Translations under genes and position numbers: made by a program
Notes under the pieces: model-generated
What the model was told of the DNA's origin: nothing
Seen by the model: the letters and a program-made list of their open reading frames with translations, nothing else
The model's database searches: none
NCBI GenBank assembly: GCA_008921705.1
Contig: VFFE01007653.1
Span: 1,739,245-1,803,244 of the forward strand
DNA length: 64,000 bases
Reading direction: 5' to 3'
DNA from: Burhinus oedicnemus
Lineage: Eukaryota > Chordata > Aves > Charadriiformes > Burhinidae
Shown: piece by piece, positions 49,384-63,479 of the stretch
Layout: each line of letters starts with the position of its first letter
Numbering within the stretch: the stretch's first letter is position 1

Positions 49384-52300
49384 TAATGCAAAATGGTGAA
49401 ACTATTCCAGTAAAAAGAAGTTCTTGCTCTGTCTCCGAGTGAAGAAAGGCAGAACCAGTGCTTTGCCTGACATGTTTGTGTTCCCTACCTGATGGAGACT
49501 GAGCTATAACAACTGCAAACAGGTTCATAGCACCCTGTATTGCTGTACCTGAAAACTGAGCATTTTTCAGAAGCCAGTAGCAATTGCACATCACAATATG
49601 GCAACCTGACTGGGAGTGATTTCATTATTGAGGCCCATAAAGCAAAGCTCTTTCATGTGGAAGAGGCTGAGCAACTGGCTGAGCAGCTTTGAAATTTGCT
49701 CCTGAGTGCCATTGCCCTCCCCTGAGATAAAACGAACCATTTGGACATTAGATGTCTGATCTTTTGTAACTGGCTAGGCCTCCTCTGTAGCAGATAGAGA
49801 CCTCTGAAAACAGGTAATTGAAAAAGGCTGACATGAAAATGTTTAAAATATGGGGATGTGAATGCTATGTCTGAACCCTTGTACTTTTTTCAGTGTTTCT
49901 TAATGTGGTTTCTATGTTTTCCACATTTGTCTGGTGCTGTCTCCATAATTCTCCTCTTCCTCCATTTTGCTCTTTCTCATTTATGTTCCTCCTGACACTT
50001 TCTGTTCCTCTTTCTTCATGCAGTTGCCTTTGTCCCTTCTCCCAGAAACCACCATTTTGGCTAGCTCTGCTCTTTGTCACCAAGACAAATAACAGATACC
50101 TGCCACTGGCTGACATCACTGAAGTTCCACTATAGCTTGCCTTCTCTGTATGTAGCTGCATATTTTTTATGCTATAGAAATATCTGTGGGCTCCTCAAAG
50201 AGAAATTGCACACTATATAAGCCCTGAGAGTAATAGGAGAAATGGAGCAACATGACCAAGATTTTATGAGTTCTATAATATTGCTGATATTTTTGCCTCA
50301 AAGAGACAAAAACTGTCAGCAAGATTCCTCTGCCAGAGCTTGGAAGAGACACAAAAACATCCCAAAATCTCATGAAATGAAGGCAGCTTACATCAATCTG
50401 CAAGGAATGGAAGGGAAAGTGCATAAAACCTGTAGCCTTACACCTCACGGAGAGGAGCAAGACATGCAACCCTTCCATTTGACTCAGGTGTTATACAAAG
50501 TGTTGATGCATAAACATTTTAACGTGAGAAACAGTGCCGGAGCCTCAGGAGGCATTAGAGTGCAAGTCGCAGCAGTGTGCATTGGGGATTTGGTTACCAT
50601 CTCCAACCTGCCTGCTCCGAGGGGTGCTTTATCCATCACCCTCCCCAAGACTGCTTGAACATTACAAAGGCTGCTCTGACTTGCACTCTTGTAACAAGCC
50701 TGGAACTTAGCTCCAGACTGCTATAGCAGTGGTGTATCCTAATCACACCCATTTGCCCTGCTTCGTGGTGCCAGGGTAAGCATGCATCACCTGCATATAT
50801 GCACAGGCTCTTCATCATTGCCCTCAGCCCTTGAAGAGAGAGCAACCCTACTGGATGGGCACAGCAAAGGTTACGATGAAAATATGAGTCCTACAGTGTT
50901 CTCTGTCATTACAGTTGTGCAAGGTAACACTTATGTCACATCTTAGAGTGCATTTCCATTAGGAAGCAAGTCAAAGCGCTGAGGCGCTCAGAGTGCTGCA
51001 GAGAGGGTCGTCCCTATGCACTGGCCCTGCAAGGCAAGCAGCCCAAGGAAGGAGCCACAAGTCCCTGGGAAAGACACTGAGCACACCAGCCCTTCTGCAG
51101 AAATCACAGACAGACACATTCTCTCACGCACACAGGAGGCCCTGACACCAGAGGCATCCCAGAGGGGGTGGAGGATGATAATGCAGCCAACTCTCATGAC
51201 TTTATCATGAATCTTGTAATGGTCAGTGTTTATTTTAAAGTTCCTGGCGTCATAGTTTCATAGACTTAGCAATAACATCATCCTGGGAGCTGATGCTTAG
51301 TGAATTATCCACTATTTCCCTGAGTCTGTTCCAGTGCTGTGTCTTTCCTTCTATGTTCTTCATCTTTCCTGGAGCAATTCTGCCTTTTGTCATATTAAAG
51401 CACATATTGCCTAGATGCATGCACCTAACTAGTTATGCCACCTCATCTGCATGCATGATCTGTTCCTCTCATTATTTACTGCGGCACTCACATTTGTGAC
51501 ACATGCAGATTTCACCAATTGTAGCCACATCTATTAGTTCAGACTGTGGGTGAAGGTACTGCATAACGTTGGCACAGGTACCATCCCCAAAGGTTTGCCC
51601 ACACCGTTCTTCTGTCGAATGAGGATTCAATGTTTACAACCACTTTTTAATATCTGTTAGTTCATCTATCTAATATAGACTATGGCCATTTGACCTTGTA
51701 TGTGAATAGACACATAGATATATAGATAAACTTTTTAAATTTATTTTTTTTTTAGCCAATGTGTTGCACAGGAGTCTACAAGTCTGCATTTGTATGTATG
51801 GAGGCATGGTAATACAGCAGCACTGCTTTTTCAATGAGCACTACCTCATATACGGCTGGGCCGGACAGGATGCAAAGACAATACCATTACTTGCATCCAC
51901 TATTGAGACAGACCCCCACTTACCTTTATAAGATTACAGTCTCATCAACATAATAACTGTTATGGAAAAGGGAGGTCTAACAACCTTGTTAGCCTGTCGA
52001 CTGGCAGTAATTACACTGCCCTCCTTTTCTAGTTGTTTCCCACATCTGCTTTCTGGTGTCTGGCCTGTGCCTGTCTGTGATTATGTGGGAACTGTAGCTT
52101 ACATTTAAGGTAAAATAAATATTTAGTCCTTGTAGTTTCAAGGCAGAAGCTAAAACACCAAAAACTAATTTAAAATCCTGAAGCTTATAACGTAGTATAA
52201 CCTCATGGCTTTTAAGTTTCTTCTGTGAATTTCTGGAGCCTGCTTCCAGGAACCAGCCATAAAGCGTGACAGGGCCAGCAAGTGGCTGCGGAAGTGGCCC

Positions 52301-55300
52301 TTAGGCCCAACCAGGCAATTTGGGGAAGGTCTCTGGGCTGACCTCAGCCCAGCCTACCTGGGAGGCTCAAAGCTGAGGAGAAATAGTTAAGTACACAAGC
52401 TTCAGATACAAGCAGGCCCAGCTTGCAGGACTGGATGCCGCTGTGCAGCACTCCAGGAGAGAGGAGGCACGGCAGCAGCTCAGGCCGGCTGCCGTCTCAC
52501 CCCCATGGCCACAGGCAGCACCGGCCAGCCGCAATGCTCCTCTGAACCTCTCCCCACAAACTCCTGCTTGCCAGCGTCTGCCAGTTAACTGTGCTCACGC
52601 TGTGTGTAAATCCCTGGATTAGTGAATAAAAAATGACCTTTCTGCTGATTACCGAGGGGAGAGAATTTGGACTGAAAGCATGTGCCGGAGGAAGAGTGGC
52701 TGCCGTTCCTGCAGCCATGACCAAACGGTGAGCAGGGTCTGCACACCAGTAGCAGCTGGGGTCATGCCTGTGTGCAGGACCTCTTTCAGCTTGCAGAAAT
52801 TCTCGCTGTACACCTGCACCGAATGCAGAGTTAGGAGGAGTGAAAATAACTGAGGCTGATCGTCACTGTGTGAACATATTAACTCCCCAGGTTATGTCCC
52901 ATCAGCGCCAAGGAGTGAAATTTGTAACACCTCATATACCATTGCTGCATAAGAAACCCCTGAAAAAGACACAGGCATCAGGGAAAGTGCTTTGTCTGGG
53001 GAGAAAGTTTATGGGAGTGAAGCACAAGGGGGAATTCACAGGAAACCTGGTTGGAGATGGAATCTCCGGTTGAATTTAAATGTGTGTCAGTTCCTGTTTA
53101 AACAAAATTTATAGTCTCCAAGTAGCCAGAGTGGCAAGTTAACCTTTGTGTTTTGTTACTACCCAAAACCCTGAGCAAGCCTGGACTTGTATTGTGGTAT
53201 CTGTGGTACATGGACAGGACCGGACTAATACATTCTAAAGACAAATAGAAGATAAGACAAGTAAAGGAGGCATAAAAGAAAGACTACAAGCTTTGCAATG
53301 GGTTACTGATCCACAGTGCAACCAAGTGTAGACCTCAGTGCATCTGATATCCAATCTAGTATCTGTTCCCCATTAGCCTGGGGAATTTCTATACCATGGC
53401 ACGTTCTCCTTGCAAGAGAGCACAACTCCTCTAGCAACCCACGAAGAAGTTGGATAAAATAAGTACATGCATCTATACAATCTATACGGTAAGTTATATG
53501 AAAAGGCCAATTTAAGTGCCCTTTTAGGAACCTCAGATAACCCAAAGAGACTGTCTTGCTCTCAGAGTTTTTAGGTATTCCTCCTGGGATTCATCAAAAA
53601 GCTGTTCAGTGCCAGAATCTGTTCAATGGGAACAATAGCAGTGTTCTGGTGGCCAGTTTCTGGAGTCAAGCAAAGCAACCTGGGCACAAATTTGTGCCAC
53701 TGAAAGAACTCAAGAACAGCCTTTTCTTCATGTGAATTGCTCCTAAAGACAAACCTACAGATTTTTAAAACTAGCTCAAACTGATCACCCCTAAGATAGG
53801 TCCAATTCCAAACAAGAATCTGAGAAATACTGATGCAAACATCTGTACAGAAACGACGCTATACAGCTATGAAACTGCAGCTTTATGTGGAAAAGATCAC
53901 AGAGAGAGGACATTCATTTCCCTTTCCAGATGCCACCTCATCTTCCATTCATAATCATCTGTCTTCAGTATAGGACATTTTTATGTTATCTATCTTTCTT
54001 GCTATTCTATTACAAATCAAAAAGCAAAAAACTTTGCAGTTGTTATTCTCCCTTCACATCAATAAGCTCTGAAAAAATCCCTCCCATTTTTCAAGCTGTA
54101 AAGTTAGAAATTAAAATAAAATTAATTGAGGTGAAATCTTTATGAAGTGAATTAATGTATGCGAAATTTTCTGTTATGACTTACACTTACAAATGGAAAA
54201 GAGAGCTAGGTCTGGTTGCTCTCAAGAGCAAAACTTTCAAGTTATCTTACTCATCTAACTTCCCAGCTGGATTGTATTGCAAAATAATAGCAAAGTACTG
54301 TAACTGAAGTAGGGAAAATTGTCTCTGTGGCCACGTGCAATACTTTCAGAGAAATGGAAACACAAAGGGAAGAAAATCGGAAGTCTGTACAGGAAGTGTC
54401 TGCTTAAAATAGTATTCAGCTTCTTCTTTGCTTGCAGAATTTCTATATTGCTATATTCCCTATGCTCCCTCAAGCAAGAGGCTGCATGTTTGCAGGCAAC
54501 ACTGGCCCCTGTGAGCTCAAGTTCCATTGGTGGCAGACCAGGGTATAGTTGGGGTGTGTGTAAGATTGCCACGCTGATATCAAGGGAAACAAAGGACACA
54601 CCTCTGCCTTATCTGCAGAGGAAAAAATAAACCAATAGCCATTATTAGACCACCCCATAAAATAGATCTTTTCATTCTGTCAGCAGGAGCAAAGTAGACC
54701 AGTCCCACACCACTGGCTAGTTTTGCTCCTAACTTGCCATGTATTGCCATTTGTTTTGGCTGCTGACCATCGCATTCAGGGCTTTGAAGGTGCTTAAACC
54801 CACAAAAAAATAAAGAGTTATTTGCCTAACATTGTTCTTACCCACGCTGCTGTTTTCTGATTCCATAAAATTAAGTTTCTTTACTACTGTTTTTGATGTT
54901 CCCACTTTTCTAGTGTTTAGACAAACCTTTCAAATCAAGAGTCTTACATGAAAAAAAAGCATCTTTTTCTTTCAGATTTTCTAGTTCTACCTGTTCTGAG
55001 CTGGATTAACTACAAGCACCCTTCATCCATATTCTGCACAGGACTTTTCACACAGAAAATAGTGTTTCTTGCATAGAATAGGTCGCTTTTGAATTTCAAG
55101 GGCTTTTGTAGTGTTCCATCTCCATAGATCTACTTCCAGCTCTTTCAGCGTGTTGTAATTGGCCCTGCCATGGAAATCTAGTCTGGTCATCAATGTGCAG
55201 GAATTGACAGATATTTTAATGCATATCATTAAAACAGGCCCTGCAACTTCAAAGTAAGTCATTTCAAGAGCTTTACAATGCAGGGTGCGTATCGGGGTCT

Positions 55301-55555
55301 GTGCCCCATGTGGGAAAGCATGTGGGAAAGTAGATGTACAGAGAGGTTATAGAGGAATAATCTGACCACGGAAAGGAAAGCAAGAGACAGGAACAAGCCT
55401 GCGCTCTCTGAACACCAATCCAGTGCACTCTGCATGGGATTAGGCACTTCTTTATGTTGAATGGCCCTAAAATGTCCCTAAAGCAGGGACATTTCTCATA
55501 CTGTCCTGGGAAAATGAGCTTGTATTTTGTCAAGTGCAAGGTTATTAATAACTAA
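49384..55555. other. Unique non-coding DNA
   Basis: No exon recognised. The part at 51.24-51.54 kb has words faintly like a very old L3/CR1 element (TTTGTGACACATGCAGATTTCACCAATTG), but the match is too weak to call. The segment at about 52.25-52.72 kb is GC-richer without a recognisable ORF. The longest ORFs are 138 codons (50242-50658, plus) and 114 codons (54255-54599, minus); neither shows a domain. Confidence 0.45.
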
Positions 55556-55945
55556 ATGGCACAGCAAAGCACTCAGAAGGCCGAGTCAGCTGGTAATTGG
55601 TCTCTGTGCCAGATACACGTTACGAGAGCGCTGAAGTGCCCGATCCCCACCAGGTCCCTGTGCCCGTTCAGTGCGCAGGAAGGACTACGCTCGCTGAATG
55701 AATGGATGCTTTATGCCTCACTGCTGACAGTGGCCCTGTGGCCACTGCAGTACAGAAGTGGCCCCAGCATAGTGTCCAACTGCTGGTCTGATGACGGGCT
55801 CATTCATTGCCTGCCGTGGTGCTCACAACTTCAACTCAATGCACAAGTATTAAGTCATTCACCCTCACCATGGTATGAGGAAGTGGCTGATCTCTTTCTC
55901 ATGGCTGGGGCACTGAGGCCCAGTGAGGCACACTGGGGTCAGTAA
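55556..55945 (+). other. CpG-denser patch with a 129-codon ORF of unknown status
   Basis: The first 140 bases hold several CpGs (about eight within 55617-55700, for example ACGTTACGAGAGCGCTG), unusual in this CpG-poor window. One plus frame is open for 129 codons with an ATG, but the translation has no domain, transmembrane segment or low-complexity pattern I recognise, and no good splice sites or upstream promoter are evident. The CpG retention may mark a conserved or unmethylated regulatory element. I do not call it a gene. Confidence 0.25.
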
Positions 55946-57433
55946 CGTGCAGACACGATGGCAGTTCCCACTGCCTTTAGCTGCTGCAGCGTCTGCCATG
56001 GCCTCCTGCAAATCAGACCCAGATGTCTCAGGAAACAGACATCAGAGAAGGAGGAACCTACAGAGAGTTTCCACCTGTTTTAAGTGATTTTCCTAGCAAT
56101 TAAAATGCTCTGGCACAAGCAGGGACAGAATCCAGTTCTCCAGGGCAGTATTTAAATCACCCTCGCCATCTCTTCTCTCCTGTGCTTCTTGTCCTGCCCA
56201 TTGCAAGCTTTCAGTAGAAGTGCTGGTAGGTCTTCTGGAATGGTGGGACCCGGCCCTTTTGGCTCGATCTCCCAACAGGTTTCTTTGCCTACTGGATACC
56301 TCCAGGCACGAAAAGTGCCATCGGAGCTCCTTTCCTTCTTTTGCATCCAGCACTGCCTCTCCCTTCATGCCTGACTTTTTTACAGAAAAGTTCTCCAAAC
56401 TCACCTGGATTTCTAGGTCTGTGCCCCTTTCCCTAAACCTCCTAACAGGGAGGTCCCATCATCTGCACTAAACGAGGGAGGGACTATACCACAAAACAGT
56501 AGTGCTTAGACACTACCAAAATACACATGAAGGGGGGTGAGTTACAGTTGTGTTGCTGTTTCTTGGCATTTGAGTGTTTGACTTTGAAACTTAAACAACT
56601 TTCACAGACTTTTTGCCATCATGCATGCACACAGTGAGGTTTTAAGAGCCACGTATAGGAATCGAAATCTTTCATCCATCAGGGTGAATGCAAGGAGCTC
56701 TGGCTGAGCTGTGATCCCTGACAGCAGCCCTGCCAATGTCCATAAGCAGCAGGACTTCTAAAGCCATCTCTGCTTTGAAAATAATCAGCCAGACTATGTA
56801 CACTGCTCACACATCACCCCAGTAGTTAGGCAGCCAGAAAGGTTTCGTCTGAGGTGACTTTGCCTAACCAAGTTCTCCTGCTGGCTTTAGATGCTGCACT
56901 TTCTGCTTCGTTCTTACTATTGCTATCACAGCATCGCTGGGCTTCAGCAGAGATTAGGGTTTCATTGTGCAGGGAGCTGCTGTGCCACTGAGGAGGAGAG
57001 AGTCTCTGCCACTAAGCACTTACGTCTAAATCAACTGGACAGACAAAGGGGTCCAGAAAGGGTGTACTGCTGTCTCTCTTTGGCAGCAGAAGAAAGAAAT
57101 ATAAGCACAGACACTACCATAAAATCACACTGGAGGTCTGTAGTGGAAACAGATTTGTACCCCCAGCTTTTCTCTCACCATTTTACCACAAGACCATCCT
57201 TTTATTGTTTGCTCTCAGTCTAGAAACAATGCTTTGGGGAAGTCTTTTTTTTCTGTTCCCAGAAATACAGTTGTGACGTGTGATTTAATACTGAGTTTTA
57301 AAAACAGGCTTGCACTGCTGTCCTGTTAAAACAATTCTCTTGCATGCTTTGGATTCTTGCACGCTTGTGCCTGTCACCTTTTATATAAAATGTGCACAAC
57401 TTTCAAACATGATGTGGAGAGCTCAGCTGCAGC

Positions 57434-57457
57434 CTCTGCAGAGATCTCTGCAGAGAT
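57434..57457. repeat. Perfect 12-base tandem repeat forming a 22-base palindrome
   Basis: CTCTGCAGAGAT occurs twice head to tail (57434-57445 and 57446-57457). CTCTGCAGAG is itself its own reverse complement, so 57434-57455 is a perfect 22-base palindrome centred on AT. It contains two PstI-type CTGCAG sites flanking AGATCT. Confidence 0.92.
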
Positions 57458-59690
57458 CAGGCTGACCCTGAGATAGCGCTCTGATTAGTTTGATTGCCTA
57501 GAGGCCTCCATCAACCTACGGGGAACAGGCCACAGCAGGGTTTTTTTTCCTCTCTAAATAGCAGTTTGAACTCAATAGAAACAAAATAATTAGGTTGGAA
57601 GTAACTATTAGTAAAAAAGCATCATTTTAATTTAGAAAAGCAAAAATTTAAAGGAAAGCTCATAAAATGGTATTTAGTGCATTTGTTGGAAAAGATACTA
57701 ACCCCTCCCCCTCTTCCACGTAAAAGTTATCTTCCAAATGCCACGATATTCCTCCCAAATGAGGAAGTGTGGTTTTATTTGTGTGGTTATAACACGCCTG
57801 TGGGCTGTACTCTGTTTTGTGAATCAAACCCCAAATTGGGTCCCTTGCTTTTACAAACGTATGATCAAGTGGCTTGAAATGTCATTAGGAGATTCACAGT
57901 TGAACACACTAAAAACTTTACTGTCTTTGATGACCAGGGTGTAAAAGGTTTATCAGATTATATATGGATTGGCAGCTTTTGGGATTTTATCATGAGTTCC
58001 ATTATACATCATGGGTTTTTTTCTGAAAGTCCCTGATGCCAAATCTTGTAAATAGGTAAAGGTCGCAGCTTTCATTAAAAAGGAAAAAGAAATTTCTCCC
58101 TTATTGCTGTGGAGGGGAAAACAGGCAGAAAACATTTCCTTAGTTGGTTTTAATGGTATCTACAATATAAATAAAAAAAATGCCATAGCTTTGAGTTTTC
58201 TTCTTAAGACAATCTATTGACGTATTGAAAACTGACTCCCAGCTCTAAACTGACTGTGGTTAGCAGCTCTGCGATCCATTTATGCTACAAATGCACAAAA
58301 ACAATGGCAAAACAGGAAAACTTGGAAAAAATGTTCAGCTTTCCCCAGTTGGTGCCATGAGAAGCTGCAATTCTTGTCAAAGTGTCATGTGCTTATAGCC
58401 CCGGCAGTGGCAACACATTTGAACCGTTTGACTTGACTTTGGGACGGCTTCCAGTTCTCGGCTAGCAAGATATGGACTTTATGGGCTGAGCTGAGATCCA
58501 ACCTTCCTCCCTCCTCCTGCCCAGTGAGTCAGGTACATGGGGAAGTAGAAATTATTTGCAGAGTTCACTGTGGGCTGAGAAGGCTGAGGACCACTGCATT
58601 GAAGATGCTCATGGTCATTCATTGATCTAATCCGTATGGTGTTCTGTGTCCAGGGTCAGGAAACATGGCCTGGTTTGCTTCTGCCTCCTGTTTACCACGG
58701 GCAGAAATAAGCTCTGCACTATGTACCTTGCATTTGGCTTCTCCTTAGCCTTTCCCAGAGAAGCCCACAAAAACCATTACCATGTCCTTTGGGGGAATGA
58801 TTGTCACCTTTAACGCTTTTACTGGTGGTAGCAGGTTGCTTTTGAATGATCCGTCCTAATGCTGACAGGTCAAAATCCTCATGGTTCACATTTCTTGTTC
58901 ACATTGATGGAGTTTGAAAAGGTTATACCTGAGAGTATTGTGCCATTGCCCACACGTGTGCATTGTCTACATAGCAACAACTTGCAAAACACAATTGCAC
59001 TGTTGAAGTGTGTTATGTGATTAGGGCAAGTGGGGATCTGGTCCTGTGTGCTGTTTTTGTGCTGTTCTGCTCATCATTTCTGAGATCCATAGCACCAGAG
59101 AATATAATACCACAAGTCTGTAATTTTCAAACTTAAACAAAGTATTTCCTTGGATTGGTGACCAAACTAATTTTTATGACATGTCATTTCAGCAAGGACA
59201 TTGCTTTATTTCGCAGAAGGGTTTCCCATAGATAATGGTTGTTAGTTGGCTGAGTTGGAATCTGACAGGATTAAGGAAATCTAAACTGACAGCTGGTTTT
59301 GCGCAAGGAAGCATAATGTGGCTGTTGTTAGAAGAGGCAATGTGGGATGTTTGTGCACAAATGCATGACAAGAGGGCTTGCTCTTAGCTGTATATGTATA
59401 GCTGCCGTTCAAGCAGCACATCAGGGCTTAAATGCCTTGCAGAAAAAACTCCATGTGACTTTTTCATCATGCATAGTTTGTGGTTATGAATATGAGTATG
59501 TTTTTACTTTCACTATAGTTGTCAGGAACAGATGTTTGAATTCTGGTCAAAATAAAAAGGAGCCATATTGCCAATTACCTTAAAGAGACGCCAAGTCAGC
59601 TCACCACTAAAGAGTGAGGAATAGATTGCCTCTCCAGATAACAACTCAGCTTGAAGATATTCACGTCGCATACTGCAAAAGCGGTCTGTC

Positions 59691-59722
59691 CTATCAGAAA
59701 CAGCACCTATCAGAGACAGCAC
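59691..59722. repeat. 16-base tandem duplication
   Basis: CTATCAGAAACAGCAC (59691-59706) is directly followed by CTATCAGAGACAGCAC (59707-59722), 15 of 16 bases identical with no spacer. Confidence 0.92.
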
Positions 59723-62700
59723 CACATATCCCAGCTCCTAGGTTTTGTTTTCTCTGAGCAAACTGCCCAGCAACTGCTAAGCACGGACATTTGGAAACAG
59801 ACGCGGTTTCAATGGGAGGGTGTAGCTCTGTGCTCCAAGGCACCACTGCCGCTTCTGCTGAACTCAACAGGCACTGAGGCAGCTGAAGGTGCCCATCTGG
59901 AAGCGAAAAGCATTTCTTGAGGTTGTTTCAGTCAGGAGAGATTCTACCGTATCAATTGAGCTCACAGCAGAAAAATCTTGGAAATTGCTTTGTTACAGCT
60001 CTGTGTAAAATCACAGGCTGCACTTTGGCACATTTTGCACAGGTTTTACACTACTGCAACTCTGATAAATACCCCAAAGTAACATTTAATTTCCATCAGT
60101 GTCAGCGAGGATTTAGCTGAGTCCAGGATTTACAAAGTGCTCAGCACAATGCTAATGGTGTTTTGGTGACACTGATATGATTGGGGCATAAATGTACTCA
60201 CACGGGACCAACACTTGTCAGTATTGGCTAATATAAAAACGGGAGAAGTGTTCAGAAGAGATGAAAGCAGGGAGAGAGATGAAGGCATGATGGTGATATA
60301 TGCTGCAAGCACAAGAGCTGGTGACTGGCATAAAATATGGTGCTGCAGAGCAGGGCAGAGAGCAGAGAAAGCATCAGATGTTCCTTTGCCCCTGAATGCT
60401 GCGAATCTGCAGTGCACCTTGCCCCTACTCTGGCATGTGGAGGACGCAGCTCCCTGGCTGGGTGAGGAAGTCTGAAGAAAGGCATCCAGAACATCTGGGG
60501 CAAACTGGAGCCCTGGTGGCCTTAGGGGTGCAATCTGGACTTTTGCAGTTCCCAAGCCTCAGGCCAGGCTGCCCTGGAAACAAAGCCATGCCTGAGCATG
60601 GAGTGTCAGGTACACAACGCTGGGCTTGTGCAAACGAAGGACAGAGAGCTGGTGTCATGAAATCTGAGATTGCTCTTCCCGCACAAATGAGACAGAAGAA
60701 ATTGCTGCAGTTCCATACAGGAGGACCCCAACATACCCTTGTAAACCAAAGTCAGATGTGGCCACAAAACTGCTGTCCCAGGAGACTTAATCTCAGGGCT
60801 TCCACATTTGGCCATCCTGGGGAAACAGTCTGCTTCCAGGATGGGAGCATGGGGGGAAATGCCTCCCACCTTGTCCTGCAGCCCCAGCATTGGAGGTAAC
60901 TCTAATCCCCTCCAGCCATGCCCTGCAACAAGGTCCTTTCTGTGGATGCATGAGACACCTTGGCTGTGAGATTTTGGTTTTATGATGCTGTTTGGGGTAG
61001 AGATATAACACTGATTATTTTCACGTTAGCTAACATAAACTTAGGAGTAAAGAAGATTGGAATAAACAAGAAAAATAAGTCCAAAAACCAAGAGGCAAAT
61101 CTGTTTGATATAAACCTCTCGGGATCGTGCAGGTCCCTCAGAGTTGTATTTTCTTCCTTAGCAGTTTGTGGATATTTTATGTAGAATACAACATATTTCT
61201 TGTGTTGAGCTTGCTGGAAAACAAGTTCTGGTCTTTTTCTGTGGAAATAGTGTCCTTCCAAACTGCTGTACTTCCATGTTAAAGCAACCTGTTCACACCC
61301 ATTAACTCAAGTCCACATCTGATCACAATTAATCCAGCTGTTTCATACACAGAGAAAACAGTTTACCTTGTTTTTCTTACAAATTTTGATAGTAAAATGT
61401 GCATGGATTAATAATACAGTAATATGTTCTCTTTTCACTGAAGTAAGGAGCAAAACAGCAAATCTCTGACTTTAACCTTTAACTCTGAATGCAGAAAGTG
61501 TGCTAAAAGCTTATTTAAATTATACAACTGCTGAAAACATGTAATTGGACTTGTTATTTTCAAAACAAAATCTTACTGGTATTTTCATAGCTAAGCCTTT
61601 GCAAAGCATTTTTCAGCATGGGTCTCTGAAAATTGTAGAGCTGCCTTTCACGTGCTAATGAAGTCAAGAAACCATCCAGACTTGCCACAAATGTAAACAA
61701 GCACCAGGAATTCATGTAGAAGCTGGAAGGTCCGATCATCCAGTTTCATTTCCTGAATAAACAGGCTGTGTGAGAACCAGGATATAATTTTAGGGATGGC
61801 AGCCATTCTCCACTCCGTGGACCTGACTGAACACATTTTAATGAGAAAATGCCAATTCACTGGACCTGATTAATTGCACGTTTTCTTGTTTCCTGCTTGT
61901 CATGTTCACCTTTGGAGGTTCCCACCCAGACTTCGGCTGGGAACAGAGATGCAGCCTGGGCTTGTGTGGCATCCAAAGGCTCACGTCGGGCCACTGAATT
62001 GGGTGTCATAGCACCTGGCTGCCCTTCAAGGACTTGCGGAGTCATTTTGAAAACTACCTGCCTTCCTCCTGCATCCCTTGATATACTTTTCCAATAGGCA
62101 GATACTTCTGATTTTACAAACATTTGCTAGTTTCTAGTTTCTCCAGATTCACCTTTGAATTATTAGACTCACTTTCCCTCTTTATTTGATTACAGATCCC
62201 ACTGCATTCAAATATTTTCTCTCATTGCAGTCAATTACAGACCAGGATCAAGCTCCCTCTCTATTTTCTCTCCAATATACAAAATCTATATAAGACTTTC
62301 TAAGGTTATATGGCTGGATCTCAGTCTGAGTGTGAAAAACATGCATTTAAATAACTTTACTCTTGGGTACATTAAGGATTTAAAACATGAAAAATGCAGA
62401 AAAATTAAGGCACTACTTCTTTTTAAAACTCTTGTTTGCAGCTGAAGTCAGTGTATCCTACAGATATCTAGGAAGAGGGCACAACTATTACAGGGTGCAA
62501 TTTATGTAATTGGATATCTATTTTTTTATTATCTGTTTTATAAGTACATGTAAATGAGTACTCAGTAAAATTGCAACAGGAAAGAAAGTTCTAAAAATTA
62601 TTTATTATTTGCCTAAGAATCAACACAAAAAAATTAGAAGCAAACAAACTTCTAACACTGAAAAAGCTATTTATATTAGATGGGCTAACCTAAACTTTAA

Positions 62701-63479
62701 AGCAGAATATTGGTCTAAAGTCAGAACAGAAATAGTTTAGCAACAACTTGAAATTTAACAGGTTTTGGTATTGGAAGGAGTATCTTAAAACATGAGGTGA
62801 TTGAAGGCAAGGGTGTTCCTTTCGTGTTGAAAACAGCTTCCCAGAATATTGTTGTATTTCTTTTAAATGAATATACCATTCCTTGACTGGGGAACGATTG
62901 TGCCCCTCTATTCTGTGTACAGCATAACTAAATGAAGTGAGACATTTTTCAGCAAACAGCTGTCCAGTGTAAGGAAGGCACCAATAAGGGAACATTCCTG
63001 AACAGCAAGAGGATGGTGGGGAGGAGGAAAAGAGCAATAGCATTGGATTTTTGACAAAATTAAGTTTGAAGTAGAGGCCTGTCTACCTAAAAGTAGTGAA
63101 GATTCTCAGTACAGTCAGCCAAATTTAGCATTATTGGAGGATTAACTCCAAAGCTTTCTGATTCCCTCAGATACACAGAACAGGGTCGTTTCCCAAAGGT
63201 GTTGTCATAGGACGTGACATCCTTCTATTAACCTACTGGATGATGCCAAAAAAGCCACTTCATCTTCCTCTTTCCCTTGTCCAGCAAGATTTTGGAGGCT
63301 CCCTACGGCAGAGATTGCCACTGTTTGCATGAGTTCAGCTGAGGTCCCCAGGGACCCTTTGGCACGAAATACAGCAGTAACACTTTCTCAGCCCCCAGGA
63401 GGGACCGAGCGGTCCCTGAACAGGCGGTGTCCACATCCCCAGGTGCCGTGCGTTAACAGATGAAGTGATGAAGTAGCTT

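Larger units (their letters stand above)
55946..63479. other. Unique non-coding DNA
   Basis: No exon or interspersed repeat recognised. The longest ORF, 167 codons at 60396-60899 (plus), overlaps equally arbitrary minus-strand ORFs (60130-60555, 60606-60890) and has no recognisable domain. The segment at about 57.95-58.35 kb has the AT-rich, repeat-free texture of conserved non-coding DNA (unproven). A palindromic tandem repeat at 57.43 kb and a 16-base tandem at 59.69 kb are listed separately. Confidence 0.5.

Noticed and set aside
60396..60899. 167-codon plus-strand ORF, the longest outside CR1
   Set aside because: No recognisable domain. Minus-strand ORFs of 141 and 94 codons overlap the same GC-richer DNA, so the open frame fits chance stop depletion.
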